Source of the DNA: an uncultured Anaplasmataceae bacterium | GTDB taxonomy: Bacteria > Pseudomonadota > Alphaproteobacteria > Rickettsiales > CAIPFW01 | DNA: 6,975 nt | Direction: 5' to 3' | Assembly: GCA_903864455.1 (NCBI GenBank) | Contig: CAIPFW010000200.1 | Location: 1 to 6,975, forward strand | Part shown: piece after piece, positions 6,203 to 6,975 of the stretch | Layout: every line of letters begins with the position of its first letter | How positions within the stretch are numbered: position 1 is the stretch's first letter | The notes under the pieces: generated by a model | Told to the model about the DNA's origin: nothing | The model's database searches: none | The model's input: only the letters and a program-made list of their open reading frames with translations | Position numbers and translations under genes: made by a program

Positions 6203-6836
6203 TTATTTAGAATTTAATTTATTCTCAACAAGACTTTTAAAGTCTTCTAAAGTGAAGGATTTGCTATATTTTAAATAAAGTTTTGTGTAATTTGCTTGGA
6301 ATTGATTCTTATCGTATTTTTCATCATTGATTTGCTTTGATAAAATGAACTCATTTTTATCAATCTTGCCATTATGATCTTTATCAATTTCCTTGAAGGT
6401 ATCAACGCCACATAAAAATACTTAAAATGCACCAGAGCATTCATTGCATTCTCCATCAAACCATTTTATCATTTCACTCAATGAAGTAGCTCCATCTTTA
6501 TAAATATCAATTTGATCAAATATTTTTTTTGCATCTTCTTGGCTCTGAGTGGATATTTCTTTCATTGCTTTTCCCGATATCTTTATTGTTTTTTGAGTTA
6601 AGAAAAAAGTTAAGAATTCATTTAAATTAATGATTTTGTTTTCATCTTTATCGATTGCGTTAATATAACCTCAAGATCCCTCTTTGTATCTCAGTATCCG
6701 CTTTTGAATTTTCTTTTATCCAATCGATATATTCTTCAAGCGAAATTTCTTTGTTCTCATCGACATCAATTTCTTTAAAAATTCTTTTTACCTAGTCGAT
6801 TTCTTCATCGGTTAATGAAAGATTGCGATTCTTTGT
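6203..6836 (-). pseudogene. Decayed EF-hand calcium-binding protein gene
   Basis: Translation of the minus strand shows four EF-hand loops. Loop 1 at 6767-6732 reads DVDENKEISLEE, loop 2 at 6652-6617 reads DKDENKIINLNE, loop 3 at 6508-6473 reads DIYKDGATSLSE (degenerate: Tyr at position 3, Thr at position 8), and loop 4 at 6385-6350 reads DKDHNGKIDKNE (canonical). Each is preceded by a helix such as IFKEID. The frame is broken by TAG at 6792-6794, at least one indel between about 6660 and 6685 (loops 1 and 2 are in different frames) and TAA at 6422-6424; it ends at TAA 6203-6205. No start codon precedes the first recognisable part (LSLTDEEID), so the N-terminus is missing, probably removed by the adjacent IS200-like element. 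The protein would have been a calmodulin-like calcium sensor; its role is unknown. Confidence 0.8.
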
Positions 6837-6847
6837 TTATACACTTT

Positions 6848-6890
6848 CGCCGTAAAACACAATCGTCTTTAGCGGTTGTGATGTAAGGCG
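6848..6890 (-). repeat. Imperfect hairpin, likely right end of an IS200/IS605 element
   Basis: An 18-nt arm at 6848-6865 pairs with 6873-6890 around a 7-nt loop, with 14 Watson-Crick pairs, one wobble and three mismatches. It begins 6 bp past the stop of the tnpA fragment. IS200/IS605 elements carry subterminal imperfect hairpins rather than inverted repeats, and this position and form match the right end. It could also serve as the tnpA terminator. Confidence 0.5.
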
Positions 6891-6896
6891 TCTTTT

Positions 6897-6975
6897 CTAT
6901 CCTTGAGTTTCAATATATTTTCTAATAGTTTCTGGATTTGCTTCTCCGATTGATGAAGTATCCGTCAGACCAAAA
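6897..6975 (-). pseudogene. IS200/IS605-family TnpA, C-terminal fragment
   Basis: The minus strand starts FWSDGYF in one frame (from 6975), then continues SIGEANPETIRKYIETQG and a TAG stop (6897-6899) in the neighbouring frame. Together these match the C-terminal part of Y1-type TnpA (xWSDGYFxxSxG...IxxYIExQ). The switch between frames near 6954-6957 implies a 1-2 base indel, so the copy is probably dead. The catalytic HuH motif and Tyr are outside the window or lost. These transposases move single-stranded DNA and need hairpin ends; such a hairpin follows. Only 26 codons are visible, so the family call rests on the motif. Confidence 0.65.

Noticed and set aside
6271..6459. Minus-strand 62-codon open frame inside the EF-hand pseudogene
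   Set aside because: It is a different frame from the one that encodes the EF-hand loops and shows no domain of its own.
6203..6836. Reading the EF-hand region with a ciliate code (TAA/TAG as Gln), as if it were host DNA
   Set aside because: The internal stops are only TAG and TAA, which fits, but there are just two of them, and the frame break plus missing start are better explained by ordinary decay next to a bacterial insertion sequence.

Overview
The window is AT-rich DNA from an alphaproteobacterium, most likely an obligate intracellular member of the Rickettsiales/Holosporales type. The supporting genes are an alphaproteobacterial Rieske protein, an NDUFA12-family complex I accessory protein followed directly by mlaD and a DUF2155 gene (a block typical of alphaproteobacteria), an ankyrin-repeat protein, insertion sequences, decaying genes and a near absence of Shine-Dalgarno sequences. 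The lineage is inferred from gene content, not from a phylogenetic marker.

Positions 1-1285 (+): a short RadC-family JAMM protein lacking the usual N-terminal helix-hairpin-helix half, then petA, the Rieske iron-sulfur subunit of the cytochrome bc1 complex. petB and petC do not follow petA here.

Positions 1322-2200 (+): a complete 879-bp IS5-family element with 16-bp perfect terminal inverted repeats and a TA target duplication. Its transposase is in two frames joined by a -1 shift at an A8 run, and restores a D113/D188/E226 triad. A hairpin covers the transposase start codon, with a TATAAT lying inside it. Immediately downstream (to 3161) is a trypsin-like serine protease gene. Excising the IS in silico joins an ATG at 1297 in frame to the protease, so the IS apparently landed after codon 8 of that gene, which had sat just behind petA.

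Positions 3278-5982 (-): an ankyrin-repeat protein with one N-terminal membrane segment and its own promoter, and upstream of it a compact operon NDUFA12 protein - mlaD - DUF2155 protein (1-bp gap, then an ATGA overlap). That operon links a complex I assembly/accessory factor with lipid transport at the inner membrane and a secreted disulfide protein.

Positions 5983-6975: about 1 kb without an intact gene on the minus strand. It holds a decayed four-EF-hand calcium-binding protein gene, the C-terminal end of an IS200/IS605-type TnpA running off the window edge, and an 18-bp imperfect hairpin after that tnpA end that looks like the element's right end. A 51-codon plus-strand reading frame with a convincing signal peptide overlaps the start of the NDUFA12 gene. 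The region reads as a small graveyard of mobile and accessory genes beside a conserved operon.
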